Shown here one piece after another: positions 1 through 8,973 of a stretch of DNA of 64,000 nt. The notes beneath the pieces are model-generated. The model saw nothing but the letters and a program-made list of their open reading frames with translations, ran no database searches and was not told where the DNA came from. The DNA is from Prauserella_A oleivorans (GTDB lineage Bacteria > Actinomycetota > Actinomycetes > Mycobacteriales > Pseudonocardiaceae): contig NZ_JBHUNT010000001.1 of assembly GCF_042685745.1 (NCBI RefSeq), forward strand, positions 62,001 to 126,000, in the 5' to 3' direction. A program made the translations under genes and the position numbers. Numbering within the stretch: position 1 is the first letter of the stretch; every line of letters begins with the position of its first letter.

Positions 1-193
1 GATGGGCCGAGTCGCCCAGGTCCGCTCTGGTGAAGTCGCAGTCGTCGAACACGCAGCCCGACGTGACGAGCCCACGCAGGTCCGCATCGCTGAAGTCGCA
101 GCGCACGAACGCGCGCCCACGCCACCGCGCGCCCGACAACACCGCGTCGCGGTAATCCTCGCCGATCTCGGGGTCCGGGCCGGGTTCGGTCAC
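1..193 (-). CDS. Pentapeptide-repeat protein, 3' end cut by window edge
   Basis: The frame opens at a GTG at 193 and runs leftward for 64 codons without a stop, out of the window. The visible residues include CDFSDADLRGLV and CDFTRADL. These are A(D/N)LXX pentapeptide units, which in this superfamily stack into a right-handed quadrilateral beta helix; the function varies between members (some mimic DNA to protect gyrase) and cannot be assigned here. The start lies 48 bases beyond the dnaE2 stop on the same strand, so it could be a distal gene of the SOS mutasome operon. The start codon is the first usable one, because an in-frame stop occurs just upstream of the ATG near 204. Confidence 0.7.
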   Translation of the reverse strand, partial: MTEPGPDPEIGEDYRDAVLSGARWRGRAFVRCDFSDADLRGLVTSGCVFDDCDFTRADLGDSAH

Positions 194-241
194 GCCGCCA
201 GCATGGCACACGCCGCCGAGGACGACCGGAAAGCAGCGGGG

Positions 242-3200
242 TCATCGGAAATCCCTCGACTTCGACGTGATCCGCATCGGCAGGTGCTGGAGGCGGTCGG
301 CGAGCAGGCTCACCACCCCGTCGGCACGTTCCACGACACCGCGAACCAGCATCGCCGAGCTCGACCGGGCGACGCGGTGGTAGCGCTGCCACAGTCCCGC
401 GGTGCAGATGACGTTGACCATGCCGGTCTCGTCCTCGATGTTGAGGAACGTGATCCCGCCCGCGGTGGCCGGACGCTGGCGATGGGTGACCGCGCCACCG
501 ATGAGAACCCGTTTGCCGTTCTCGACGTGCTGCAGCTGCTCCGCGGTGACCACTCCGAGAGCGTCGAGCCGGTCGCGGATGAACTGGGTGGGAAAGCTGT
601 CCGGGGACAGTCCGGTCGCCCACACGTCGGCGGCAGCATGCTCCAGATCGTCCATACCGGGCAAGGTCGGTGCCGTTGCCCCGGGCATGCGGGTGGGCAG
701 CTTCTCGGGCCGTTCCTCCGCCACGGCTCCCGCCGCCCAGAGCGCCTTGCGCCGGTCGTCCTCGAAGCAGCCAAAGGCGCCCGCGGTCGCCAGGGCTTCC
801 ATCTGCGGAGTGGTGAGCCGCACGCGCCTCGCGACATCGACCATGTCGCGATAGGGACCACCCGCGCGCCGTTCCTCCACCAGCTTCTCCGCCAGTGGCT
901 TGCCGATCAAACGGACCGCACCGAGGCCGAGCCGCACGGCGTGACCGGAACTGCCCTCCCCCAACGGTTCTAGGGTCGCCTCGGCAAGGCTGGCGTTGAC
1001 GTCGGGACCACGCACCTCGACACCGTGCCGCCGCGCATCGGCCACCAGCGACTGTGGCGAGTAGAAGCCCATGGGCTGAGCCCGCAGCAACCCCGCGCAG
1101 AAGGCATCCGGGTAGTAGAACTTGAAGAACGCGCTGGCGAACACGAGATACGCGAAGCTCAGCGCATGGCTCTCCGGGAAACCGAAGTGGGAGAACGCCC
1201 GCATCTTCTGGAAGATGTGCTCGGCCATCTGCTCGTCGACGCCGTTGCGGGCGGCACCCTCGTAGAACCGCTGCCGCAGCCGTTCCATCTTCCGCCCCGA
1301 CCGCTTGGCTCCCATGGCATGCCGGAGCTCGTCGGCCTCGGCGGCGGTGAAACCGGCGACGTCGAGCGCGATCTGCATCATCTGTTCCTGGAACAGCGGC
1401 ACACCCAGCGTCTTGTCGAGCGCGTTCGCCAGCAACGGGTGATCGTGGTCCCACTTCTCCTTCTTGGTGTAGCGGCGGATGTAGGGATGCACCGAGCCGC
1501 CCTGGATGGGGCCGGGGCGGATCAGGGCGACCTCGATCGCCAGGTCGTAGAAGGTCTTCGGGGCGAGCCGGGGCAGGGTGGCCAGCTGAGCGCGACTTTC
1601 CACCTGGAACACGCCGATCGCGTCGGCGCGACTGAGCATGCGGTAGATGTTCTCGTCCTCGAGGTCCAGCTTGCTGAGGTCGATCTCCACGCCCTTGTGC
1701 TCGCGCACCAGGTCGAGCATGTAGTGCAGGGCGGAAAGCATGCCGAGACCGAGCAGGTCGAACTTGACGAGCCCGACGGAGGCACAGTCGTCTTTCTCCC
1801 ACTGCAGCACGCTGCGATTCTCCATGCGTGCCCACTCGATGGGGCACACTTCGCTCACCGGCCGGTTGCAGATGACCATGCCGCCCGAGTGGATGCCGAG
1901 ATGCCGGGGGAAGTCCTCCAGCGCGGCGGCGAGGGCGAGCACCGGCTCCGGGATGTCGTGGTCGGTCTCGCCGCGGGTGTGCCGCAATGGCCCCCAGCGG
2001 TCGATCTGTTTGCTCCAGGCGTCCTGTTGTCCCGGCGAGTGGCCGAGCGCCCTGGCCGCGTCCCGCACCGCCGAGCGGGCTCGGTAGGTGATCACGTTGG
2101 CGACCTGCGCGGTGCGCAGCCTGCCGTGCTTGCGGTAGACGTACTGGATGGCCTCCTCTCGCCGGTCGGACTCGATGTCCAGGTCGATGTCCGGATAGCC
2201 GTCCCGATCGGGTGCGAGGAACCGCTCGAACAGCAACCTCCACTTCACCGGGTCGACCTTCGTGATCCCGAGCGCGTAACAGACCGCGGAGTTCGCCGCC
2301 GATCCCCGGCCCTGGCACAGGATGTCGTTGCGCCGGCAGAACTCCACGATGTCCCACACGATCAGGAAGTAGCCGGGGAAGCCGAGCTGCTCGATGATCC
2401 GCAGTTCGTGGTCGAGTTGCCGGTAGGCCTCCGGGTTCTCCTGTCGCGTGCCGTACTGCTTCAGTGCGCCGGCGTAGGTCAGGTCGCGGAGGAAGCTCGC
2501 CTCGTCGTGGCCTTCCGGCACCTCGAACGGCGGCAACTCCGGCGCCACCAGGTGTAGCGGGAAGGCGAACTGCTCGCCGAGCAGCGCTGCCCGCTGCACC
2601 GCACCGGGGTAGCGAGCGAACCTGGCCTGCATCTCCGCCCCGGACCGCAGGTGTGCCGTGCCGGAGGCGGCGAGCCAGCCCTCCATCTCGTCCAGGCCGC
2701 GCCGGGCCCTGATCGCCGCGACCGCCTGCGCCAGATACGCCCGTTGCGGTGTCGCGTAGTGCACCGCGTTGGTGGCCACCGTCGGCAGTCCCAGATCGGC
2801 GGCGATCCCGGCGAGGAGGTCGTTGTGCGTGCTGTCGAGCGGCCTGCCGTGGTCGACGAGCTCGACGTACACGTCGTCGCGGCCGAACCGGTCGACGAGT
2901 TCCCGCAACTGCGCGGCCGCGGCCTCGGGGCCGCGTTCCACAAGCGCCCGCCGGACGGCGCCCTTGCGGCATCCCGTGAGGACCGCACAGTGACCGGCCA
3001 CCTCGGCGGCGATCTCGTCGAGGTCGTACACCGGCCGCCCCTTCTCGGCCCGCTGCGCCGGCGGGAGGTCGCCATCGTGCCCTTTCAACTGCCCTGCCGT
3101 GATGGCGCGGCAAAGACTCGCGTACCCGTCCTGCCCCTTGGCCAGCAGCAGCAGGTGTTCACCCTCCGGGTCGGCGACTCCGTTCTGCGGTCCGGAAAGC

Positions 3201-3595
3201 CCGAGGCTCAGCTCAGTGCCGAACACGGTGCGCATCCCGACTTCCCGGGCGGCCTCGGCGAACCGGGCCACGCCGTACATGCCGTCGTGATCGGTGATCG
3301 CGATGGCGTCGAGCTCCAGCCGCGCCGCTTCCTCGACCAGTTCCTCCGGATGGCTCGCGCCGTCGAGGAAGCTGAAGTTCGAATGGCAGTGCAGCTCCGC
3401 GTAGGGGATCCGAGCAGCGGCACCCGTGTCGTCGGTGCGGCGAGAGCTCAGATCGGCAGGCTTCAGATACCGTTCCCGCCGCCGTCCCCAGGCGGGACTG
3501 TCGTTGCCGTCGCCCGCCTTGTCGAACGGCTCGACCCGCCCCGACAGCGTGCGTTCGAGGTCTCGCCACGGAACCGGTGGATTGTTCCAACCCAT
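242..3595 (-). CDS. dnaE2: Error-prone DNA polymerase III alpha subunit DnaE2
   Basis: This 1117-residue C-family polymerase performs translesion synthesis and induced mutagenesis after DNA damage, together with ImuA' and ImuB. The start MGWNNPPVPW resembles the conserved N-terminus of mycobacterial DnaE2, which supports the ATG at 3595. A PHP domain begins near residue 65 (HCHSNFSFLDG at 69-79, then AITDHDGMYG). The palm motif PDIDLDIE at 468-475 supplies the metal-binding acidic residues. An OB-fold region follows near the C-terminus. Length fits the family (about 1,080-1,120). It starts 4 bases after the stop of a 39-codon ORF that overlaps the imuB stop, so the cassette looks translationally coupled. 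Regulation is probably by LexA from the box at 6232-6247. Confidence 0.96.
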   Translation of the reverse strand: MGWNNPPVPWRDLERTLSGRVEPFDKAGDGNDSPAWGRRRERYLKPADLSSRRTDDTGAAARIPYAELHCHSNFSFLDGASHPEELVEEAARLELDAIAITDHDGMYGVARFAEAAREVGMRTVFGTELSLGLSGPQNGVADPEGEHLLLLAKGQDGYASLCRAITAGQLKGHDGDLPPAQRAEKGRPVYDLDEIAAEVAGHCAVLTGCRKGAVRRALVERGPEAAAAQLRELVDRFGRDDVYVELVDHGRPLDSTHNDLLAGIAADLGLPTVATNAVHYATPQRAYLAQAVAAIRARRGLDEMEGWLAASGTAHLRSGAEMQARFARYPGAVQRAALLGEQFAFPLHLVAPELPPFEVPEGHDEASFLRDLTYAGALKQYGTRQENPEAYRQLDHELRIIEQLGFPGYFLIVWDIVEFCRRNDILCQGRGSAANSAVCYALGITKVDPVKWRLLFERFLAPDRDGYPDIDLDIESDRREEAIQYVYRKHGRLRTAQVANVITYRARSAVRDAARALGHSPGQQDAWSKQIDRWGPLRHTRGETDHDIPEPVLALAAALEDFPRHLGIHSGGMVICNRPVSEVCPIEWARMENRSVLQWEKDDCASVGLVKFDLLGLGMLSALHYMLDLVREHKGVEIDLSKLDLEDENIYRMLSRADAIGVFQVESRAQLATLPRLAPKTFYDLAIEVALIRPGPIQGGSVHPYIRRYTKKEKWDHDHPLLANALDKTLGVPLFQEQMMQIALDVAGFTAAEADELRHAMGAKRSGRKMERLRQRFYEGAARNGVDEQMAEHIFQKMRAFSHFGFPESHALSFAYLVFASAFFKFYYPDAFCAGLLRAQPMGFYSPQSLVADARRHGVEVRGPDVNASLAEATLEPLGEGSSGHAVRLGLGAVRLIGKPLAEKLVEERRAGGPYRDMVDVARRVRLTTPQMEALATAGAFGCFEDDRRKALWAAGAVAEERPEKLPTRMPGATAPTLPGMDDLEHAAADVWATGLSPDSFPTQFIRDRLDALGVVTAEQLQHVENGKRVLIGGAVTHRQRPATAGGITFLNIEDETGMVNVICTAGLWQRYHRVARSSSAMLVRGVVERADGVVSLLADRLQHLPMRITSKSRDFR

Positions 3596-3599
3596 GGCG

Positions 3600-3719
3600 T
3601 CACTCGTTCTCCGGTGACGGCCGTGGCAGCGGGACCACAGGACACACCTGCGCCATCAGTTCCGCCCGATCGTCGTCCAGAACCCACTCGGTGTGGCCCC
3701 GGAACGGTTCGTCGTTCAC
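3600..3719 (-). CDS. 39-residue ORF between imuB and dnaE2
   Basis: A GTG at 3719-3717 shares its first G with the imuB stop codon (TAGTG), and the frame ends with TGA four bases before the dnaE2 ATG. It encodes 39 residues beginning VNDEPFRGHTEWVL and ending PRPSPENE. I do not recognise the product. The tight stop/start junctions at both ends and the non-repetitive acidic composition argue that it is translated, perhaps only to couple imuB to dnaE2 translation. No membrane segment or known motif is visible. It may be a coupling ORF without a functional peptide. Confidence 0.5.
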   Translation of the reverse strand: MNDEPFRGHTEWVLDDDRAELMAQVCPVVPLPRPSPENE

Positions 3720-5326
3720 TAGTCGTACACCCCCTCCACTGTCCACACGGGATTGCATCGGCGCTGCCACCGCAAAAGCACGGCGAGATCGGGTTGCTGT
3801 GGGCACGCACCTTCAAGCACCGCCTGCACCCGAACACAGGTGTCCGGGCCGTCCGGCGCCCACCAGCGCGCCGTGACCGGCCACGGGCCCGCCCAGTCCC
3901 GCACCCGTCGGGCCTCACCGTCCACTGTCACCTCATACGGCCTCGCCGTGAGGCGGTACCGGTCGGTGACTCCGACCTCCGCCCCATCCGCGTCGACGAC
4001 GGTGGCGGGTACCGGTTCCTCGAACACCGTGGCCAGGGACGGTCCGGGAAGCCGCTCCGGCCACGCGGCATCGTGCCCCTCGGCCAGGGTGCGCTGGTCT
4101 CCCCACGGCACCAGGCGCACGCGTTCTCCCGGCCCGCGGCCACCCTCGAGAACGGCGGTGAAGACACTGTCCGCACCAAGCAGCCCCTGAACGTGCACCA
4201 GCGCCCTGGCTGCCCGGTCGGCTTCGGGCGTGTGTTCGGTGCCGGCTCCGCCCGCCCACAGACCGAGCTGCAGGGAACGGCCCTCGACCGTCTCCTCCGG
4301 CTCCAACCGGAGTTCGGACACCCCGGCGGTCGGCCGCCGACCGTCTCCGGTCTTCAGCCAGCCCTCGAACTGCCACCGAACCCGGTCGGCGATGGCTTCC
4401 GGGGTGAGCGGCTCCGCGCACCGCCAGATCCTGCTCAGCTCCTCGCCCCGCTCAGTGGTGGCGTAGATGCCCAGCCGGGTACAGGCGAGTCCGCGGGAGG
4501 CCAGTCCGGAGTGGAACCGCCCGGCCAGCGTCTTCGCCATGAACGCCGCCACGTCGATCCGGTCGAGTGGCGGGTCGAACGTCTTCGTGACGGACAGTTC
4601 CGGTGCCGGGTGACGCCGATGCGGTGGCCGCTCGTCCTTCCCGTTCGCGAGCCGGTGTGCGAGCAGGCCGGTGTTGCCGAAGCGGGCGACCACATCCCGT
4701 TCCGGCAACGCCGCGAACGCCCCGAGCGTTCGCAACCCCAAGCGGCGCAACAGATCCACGAGATCCGACCGGTCGCAGTCCGGCTGGTCGAGCTCCGCGA
4801 TACTCAACGGCTCCAGGAACTCCGCGCCTGTTCCCGGCTCGACCAGCACGGATCGATGGGCGGCGAGTGTCGCGGCGAACAACCCGTCGGCCACGCCGAT
4901 CTGGCATTCCACGCCCACCTCTCCGGACACGTGGTCGACGAGTAGTTCCACGAGCCGGGTCTCTCCGCCGAAGTACCCCGACGCACCCTCGATGGGCACG
5001 GCCACCACGCCCGGACGCACCACCTCGACACCGACGATCAGCTCCTCCACCGCCGCCGCGACGGGTTCGAAAAGCCGGGCGTCCCGATCCGGGTCCTCGC
5101 CGAACACCACGATCTCGGGACACCGCGCCTGTGCCTCCCGGCGCCGCATGCCGCGCCGGACACCTGCTGCCCTCGCCACCGCCGAACACGCCACGACCCG
5201 GTTGGCGGAGAACACGGCGGCGGGCAGGTGCGAAGGCACTCCCGCCGACGCGGCGGCGGCGACCACGGGCCAGTCCGGGCACCACAACACCAGCATCCGA
5301 GGCGGTGGAATCGCAGCCGCGGTCAT
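3719..5326 (-). CDS. imuB: ImuB, inactive Y-family polymerase-like mutasome scaffold
   Basis: This 535-residue protein has the fold of a DinB/UmuC Y-family polymerase but lacks the acidic catalytic residues. The N-terminal strand reads LVLWCPDWPVVA, without the metal-binding Asp, and the usual SxDE segment is replaced by VAVPIEGASGYF. In mycobacteria ImuB bridges DnaE2 to the beta clamp and to ImuA'. The clamp-binding pentapeptide is visible here as QLGLW at residues 353-357. Helix-hairpin-helix-like sequence (LLRRLGLRTLGAFAALP) lies near residue 200. Its ATG overlaps the imuA' stop by four bases (ATGA), and its own TAG is shared with the next small ORF. The frame stays open far upstream, but the imuA' overlap and the family N-terminus fix the start at 5326. 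Confidence 0.92.
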   Translation of the reverse strand: MTAAAIPPPRMLVLWCPDWPVVAAAASAGVPSHLPAAVFSANRVVACSAVARAAGVRRGMRRREAQARCPEIVVFGEDPDRDARLFEPVAAAVEELIVGVEVVRPGVVAVPIEGASGYFGGETRLVELLVDHVSGEVGVECQIGVADGLFAATLAAHRSVLVEPGTGAEFLEPLSIAELDQPDCDRSDLVDLLRRLGLRTLGAFAALPERDVVARFGNTGLLAHRLANGKDERPPHRRHPAPELSVTKTFDPPLDRIDVAAFMAKTLAGRFHSGLASRGLACTRLGIYATTERGEELSRIWRCAEPLTPEAIADRVRWQFEGWLKTGDGRRPTAGVSELRLEPEETVEGRSLQLGLWAGGAGTEHTPEADRAARALVHVQGLLGADSVFTAVLEGGRGPGERVRLVPWGDQRTLAEGHDAAWPERLPGPSLATVFEEPVPATVVDADGAEVGVTDRYRLTARPYEVTVDGEARRVRDWAGPWPVTARWWAPDGPDTCVRVQAVLEGACPQQPDLAVLLRWQRRCNPVWTVEGVYD

Positions 5327-6099
5327 CCGGCCTTCACCTCCTCTTCGGACGATTCGGCGCCGGGACCGCTCGCCGGATGCGCCCCGCCCGGCCCCGGAAG
5401 GAGCAGCGAGGTCCGAAAGGGACGGGAGGCACCCCTTCGCCCGGACACGTCCACGACGACCGTTCGCTCCCGCAGGTAGCCGTGGCCTTCCTCGGCGCCG
5501 GACCAGCTCACGGTGGTGCAGCGCAGCTCCACCTCGGCACCCGGCCACGGCCCGAGGGACAACAGCACCCCTCCGCGATGCCGGGCACGTGCCGAGAGCC
5601 GGCGCGCGGTCTGGGTACCGCCGAACCGCTGCGGCGGAGCGGTGGCCACCAGGTCCACGCCGTCGAGCAGAGCCGCCGTCACCGAGGCGAAGTCCGCACC
5701 GGGACGGGGTACCAGGGCGAGCCTGTTCACCGCGACCCCGAGCTCGTGTGCCGCGACGAGGCCGAGCCGGGGAAGCCCGACCGCCGCGGCCCACGAGCCC
5801 CGGGCCGTCGCCTCCGCCAGCAACGCGAGAAGCAGCGAGGTCGAGCCGGTGACCGCGACCGTGCTGCCCCGGCGCAGGCCGCCCCACGGCAGCAGCTCCG
5901 CCAGCGAGGGCGACACCGGAAGCACCTGGCCTGTGACGTGGGCGTGTTCGGCTGTGGCGGCAACACCGCTGGCCGTGTCGACCCCGGGCAGGGACGCCAG
6001 CCGCGCCACCGTCTCCAGGGCAGGCCTCGCCGGAGGACTCCCTGGCTCCCCCGGACGCGCGGGAGCCGTGGAGAGCTCGGTCACCACTCCACCCGGCAT
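5323..6099 (-). CDS. imuA': ImuA', RecA-like mutasome accessory protein
   Basis: This 258-residue protein precedes imuB and is the third component of the actinobacterial mutasome; it interacts with ImuB and DnaE2 in translesion synthesis. The start MPGGVVTELS at 6099 is chosen because a strong AGGAGG lies 6-11 bases before it, although the frame is open further upstream. The core (GGLRRGSTVAVTGSTSLLLALLA, then MVATAPP-like hydrophobic strands) looks like a degenerate RecA fold in which the Walker A lysine is absent. Family assignment rests on position before imuB and this RecA-like pattern. It is transcribed from the LexA-controlled promoter at 6255-6283. Confidence 0.82.
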   Translation of the reverse strand: MPGGVVTELSTAPARPGEPGSPPARPALETVARLASLPGVDTASGVAATAEHAHVTGQVLPVSPSLAELLPWGGLRRGSTVAVTGSTSLLLALLAEATARGSWAAAVGLPRLGLVAAHELGVAVNRLALVPRPGADFASVTAALLDGVDLVATAPPQRFGGTQTARRLSARARHRGGVLLSLGPWPGAEVELRCTTVSWSGAEEGHGYLRERTVVVDVSGRRGASRPFRTSLLLPGPGGAHPASGPGAESSEEEVKAG

Positions 6100-6231
6100 C
6101 GGACACCTCCTCCCCTCTGCACAGCACGGACCGCCACGTGCACCACCAGGGACACACCCAGGCAGCCACGAACCGATGTGTTTCTCTGTCGCCGCGGGGA
6201 AGACGGCATTCAGACGTCCGGAGACATCCAC

Positions 6232-6247
6232 TCGAACACATGTTCGA
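6232..6247. promoter_or_regulatory. LexA (SOS) box of the imuA'-imuB-dnaE2 operon
   Basis: TCGAAC-N4-GTTCGA is a perfect match to the actinobacterial LexA consensus. It starts right after the predicted transcription start (+1 near 6248), so bound LexA would block initiation. An additional half-site, GTTCGAT, lies upstream and makes a second looser inverted repeat (GTTCGAT-N6-ATCGAAC) with the left arm. Confidence 0.93.
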
Positions 6248-6254
6248 TACCTTC

Positions 6255-6283
6255 ATCGAACACCGTCCCGGCAGCGGTGTCAA
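6255..6283 (-). promoter_or_regulatory. Predicted promoter of the mutasome operon
   Basis: On the minus strand a consensus -35 TTGACA (6283-6278) is followed after 17 bases by TTCGAT (6260-6255), a weak -10. The start of transcription would fall at about 6248, next to the LexA box, leaving a leader of about 150 bases before imuA'. Confidence 0.6.
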
Positions 6284-6684
6284 GTCCGGAAGTGGCCGAA
6301 ACGCGCGATGCAGTGCCACAGGCCCGTACACCCATCCACAGCCCGTGCTCACCGGACCGCGCCCTGCTCATGCAGGGCAGGCCGGCCCGCTGTCCCGGTG
6401 ATCCACACCTGTGACAGTTGGGAAGCCGACGCCTGGATGCGCCGCTCGGCGCGGTTGATGCGCCAGCCCATGTGGACTCCGGCCGCACCCGACCGGGACG
6501 AGCGGCCACGAGCCGCCCTGCGTGCGCTACCTCGTCCTCACCGAGGCCACACAGCGTCGACCAGCGCGTCGCCGGGTACCACCGGCTGTCGGCCGTGCGG
6601 GCACACCCACTCGAGCTGGCCTGCTGCAGGCGGCACGGAGCGCCACCAACGACGCCGACCACAGCACCTCGAGGCGGCCGGGGT
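6284..6684. other. Gene-poor spacer between purH and the mutasome promoter
   Basis: About 400 bases without a gene I can support. Short open frames exist, for example 40 codons on the minus strand (6471-6349, beginning MGWRINRAERR). None has a good ribosome binding site or a recognisable family. The composition is coding-like in several frames, so a decayed gene is possible. Confidence 0.4.
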
Positions 6685-8253
6685 TCAGTGAGCGAAGTGC
6701 CGGGTCCCCGTGAGGTAGAGGGTCACGCCGACGGCCTCGGCCGCGGCGATGACCTCGGCGTCCCGCACCGACCCGCCCGGCTGGACCACGGCCCGCACGC
6801 CCGCGTCGAGCAGCACCTGCAGGCCGTCGGGGAACGGGAAAAAGGCGTCCGAGGCGGCCACCGAGCCCTTCGCCCGGTCACCCGCGCGCTGCACGGCCAG
6901 GCGCGACGAGTCGACCCGGTTGACCTGCCCCATGCCGACGCCGACCGTGGCGCGGTCGTTCGCGAGCAGGATCGCGTTCGACTTCACCGCCCGGATCGCG
7001 CGCCACGCGAACGCCAGGTCGGCCAGCGTGTCCTCGTCCGCGGCCTTGCCCGTCGCGAGCGTCCAGTTCGCCGGGTCGTCGCCGGGGGCGTCGATCCGGT
7101 CGGCCGTCTGCAGCAGCATGCCGCCGGAGATGAGGCGGAACTCCAGCGAGCTCTCGGCGGCGACGGGCAGCCGCAGCAGGCGCACGTTCTTCTTGCGGGT
7201 GAGCACGTCGAGGGCGTCGGGGTCGAAGTCCGGTGCGAGCACGACCTCGGTGAAGACGTCGGCGATCTGCTCCGCCGCCTCCAGCGTCACCGCGCGGTTG
7301 CACGCGATCACGCCACCGTAGGCCGACACCGGGTCGCACGCGTGGGCCTTGCGGTGCGCCTCGGCGATGTCCGCGCCGACCGCGATGCCACACGGATTGG
7401 CGTGCTTGATGATCGCCACCGCGGGCTCGTCGAAGTCGAACGCCGCTCGCCGGGCCGCGTCGGTGTCGACGTAGTTGTTGTAGGACATCGCCTTGCCGTG
7501 CAACTGCTCGGCGTGGGCGAGACCGCCCTCACCGCGCCGGTAGACAGCCGCCTTCTGGTGCGGATTCTCGCCGTACCGCAGGACCTCGCCGCGCTCCCAC
7601 GTGGCACCCGCGAAATCGGGGAAGCCGGAGTCGTCCACGGGCGCGTACTCGCTCGCGAACCACGACGCCACGGCCGTGTCGTAGGCCGCCGTGTGCGCGA
7701 ACGCGCGCGCCGCCAGCCGCTTGCGGTCGGCGAGGTCGAAGCCGCCCGCCCGCACGCGCTCGAGCACCCAGTCGTAGCTCGCCGGGTCGACGACCACCGC
7801 CACCGAACCGTGGTTCTTCGCCGCGGCACGCACCATCGCGGGCCCGCCGATGTCGATGTTCTCGACGCAGTCCTCGGGGCTCGCCCCGGACGCCACCGTC
7901 TGCGTGAACGGGTACAGGTTCACCACGAGCAGATCGAACGGCGCGATGTCCAGCGACTTGAGCTGCTCGACGTGGTCCTCGCGCGACCGGTCGGCGAGCA
8001 ACCCGGCGTGCACGCGCGGGTGCAGCGTCTTCACGCGGCCGTCCAGCGACTCGGGGAAGCCGGTGAGCTCCTCCACCTTGGTCACGGGGACCCCGGCATC
8101 GGCGAGCACCTTGGCGGTGCCGCCGGTCGACACGATCTCCACGCCCGCGGCGTGCAGGCCGGTCGCGAGCTCGAGCAGGCCCGCCTTGTCCGACACCCCG
8201 ATCAATGCGCGCCGAACGGGGCGCTGTCCTGCCCCAGCGGTCTGCTCGCTCAC
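6685..8253 (-). CDS. purH: Bifunctional AICAR formyltransferase/IMP cyclohydrolase PurH
   Basis: PurH (522 residues) carries out the last two steps of de novo IMP synthesis: formylation of AICAR with 10-formyl-THF, then ring closure. The N-terminal cyclohydrolase (MGS-like) domain begins RRALIGVSDKAGLLELA and carries STGGTAKVL. The C-terminal transformylase contains IIKHANPCGIAVG, the catalytic Lys-His segment. The length is typical (about 520). The GTG start at 8253 overlaps the purN stop by four bases (GTGA), so the two are one transcription and translation unit. The frame remains open upstream inside purN but that part is not homologous. Confidence 0.97.
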   Translation of the reverse strand: MSEQTAGAGQRPVRRALIGVSDKAGLLELATGLHAAGVEIVSTGGTAKVLADAGVPVTKVEELTGFPESLDGRVKTLHPRVHAGLLADRSREDHVEQLKSLDIAPFDLLVVNLYPFTQTVASGASPEDCVENIDIGGPAMVRAAAKNHGSVAVVVDPASYDWVLERVRAGGFDLADRKRLAARAFAHTAAYDTAVASWFASEYAPVDDSGFPDFAGATWERGEVLRYGENPHQKAAVYRRGEGGLAHAEQLHGKAMSYNNYVDTDAARRAAFDFDEPAVAIIKHANPCGIAVGADIAEAHRKAHACDPVSAYGGVIACNRAVTLEAAEQIADVFTEVVLAPDFDPDALDVLTRKKNVRLLRLPVAAESSLEFRLISGGMLLQTADRIDAPGDDPANWTLATGKAADEDTLADLAFAWRAIRAVKSNAILLANDRATVGVGMGQVNRVDSSRLAVQRAGDRAKGSVAASDAFFPFPDGLQVLLDAGVRAVVQPGGSVRDAEVIAAAEAVGVTLYLTGTRHFAH

Positions 8254-8912
8254 GAGAACCTCACTTTCCGTCCGTCCACCGTGCATCCGGCACGGCACAC
8301 CTGCGCGATCACGTCCACGAGCAGCCGGCGTTCCACCACCTTGATCCGCTCGTGCAGGCTCGCCTCGTCGTCGTCGGGCTCCACGGCCACCGCCTCCTGC
8401 GCGATGATCGGCCCGGTGTCCACGCCCGCGTCCACGAAGTGCACCGTCGAGCCGGTGACCTTCACGCCGAGCTCCAGCGCATCGGCGACCGCGTGCATGC
8501 CGGGGAACGCGGGCAGCAGCGCGGGGTGCGTGTTGATGACGCGGTTCGGAAAATGCCCCAGGAACTGGGGGCCCAGAAGCTTCATGAACCCGGCCGACAC
8601 GACGAGGTCCGGCTCGTACGCGGCGACGGCATCGGTGAGCGCCTTGTCCCACGCGGCGCGATCCGGGTGGTCGCTCATCTTCACCGAGAAGTGCGGGATG
8701 CCGGCTCGCTCGGCCCTGGCGATCGCCTCGATGCCGTCGCGGTCCGAGCCCGCGGCCACCACCGTGGCGGGGTAGAACGGCTGCTCGACCGCGTCGAGAA
8801 CGGCCTGCAGCAAGGTTCCGGATCCCGACGCGAGTACGACCAACTTCGCCGGTGTGGGCAGCTCCAACCTGCTAGCCAGAACGGTCTCCTTGCCGGGCAG
8901 TGCGCGGGGCAC
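8250..8912 (-). CDS. purN: Phosphoribosylglycinamide formyltransferase PurN
   Basis: PurN (220 residues) transfers a formyl group from 10-formyl-THF to GAR, step three of purine synthesis. The Rossmann-like N-terminus reads LVVLASGSGTLLQAVLDA. The active-site segments are SAGFMKLLGPQFL and NTHPALLPAFPG, with the catalytic Asn and His in NTHPALLP, and VDAGVDTGPI carries the conserved Asp. The start is placed at GTG 8912; an internal TTG near 8864 is an alternative, as family members differ in the first 20 residues. It is upstream of and overlaps purH. Confidence 0.95.
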   Translation of the reverse strand: MPRALPGKETVLASRLELPTPAKLVVLASGSGTLLQAVLDAVEQPFYPATVVAAGSDRDGIEAIARAERAGIPHFSVKMSDHPDRAAWDKALTDAVAAYEPDLVVSAGFMKLLGPQFLGHFPNRVINTHPALLPAFPGMHAVADALELGVKVTGSTVHFVDAGVDTGPIIAQEAVAVEPDDDEASLHERIKVVERRLLVDVIAQVCRAGCTVDGRKVRFS

Positions 8913-8973
8913 ACGTCGCGTGACCTGGTGACTCCACCCTAGACGGCGGGAAAACGATCACCGCGACGAGGTG

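Noticed and set aside
5326..6352. Upstream extension of imuB to 877 codons
   Set aside because: The extra part overlaps imuA' in another frame, is Gly/Arg-rich and is not conserved in pattern. The ATGA overlap with imuA' fixes the start at 5326.
6418..8775. A 785-codon plus-strand frame opposite purH and purN
   Set aside because: The opposite strand encodes full-length PurH and PurN with all active-site motifs. The plus-strand product is a low-complexity Arg/His/Val shadow.
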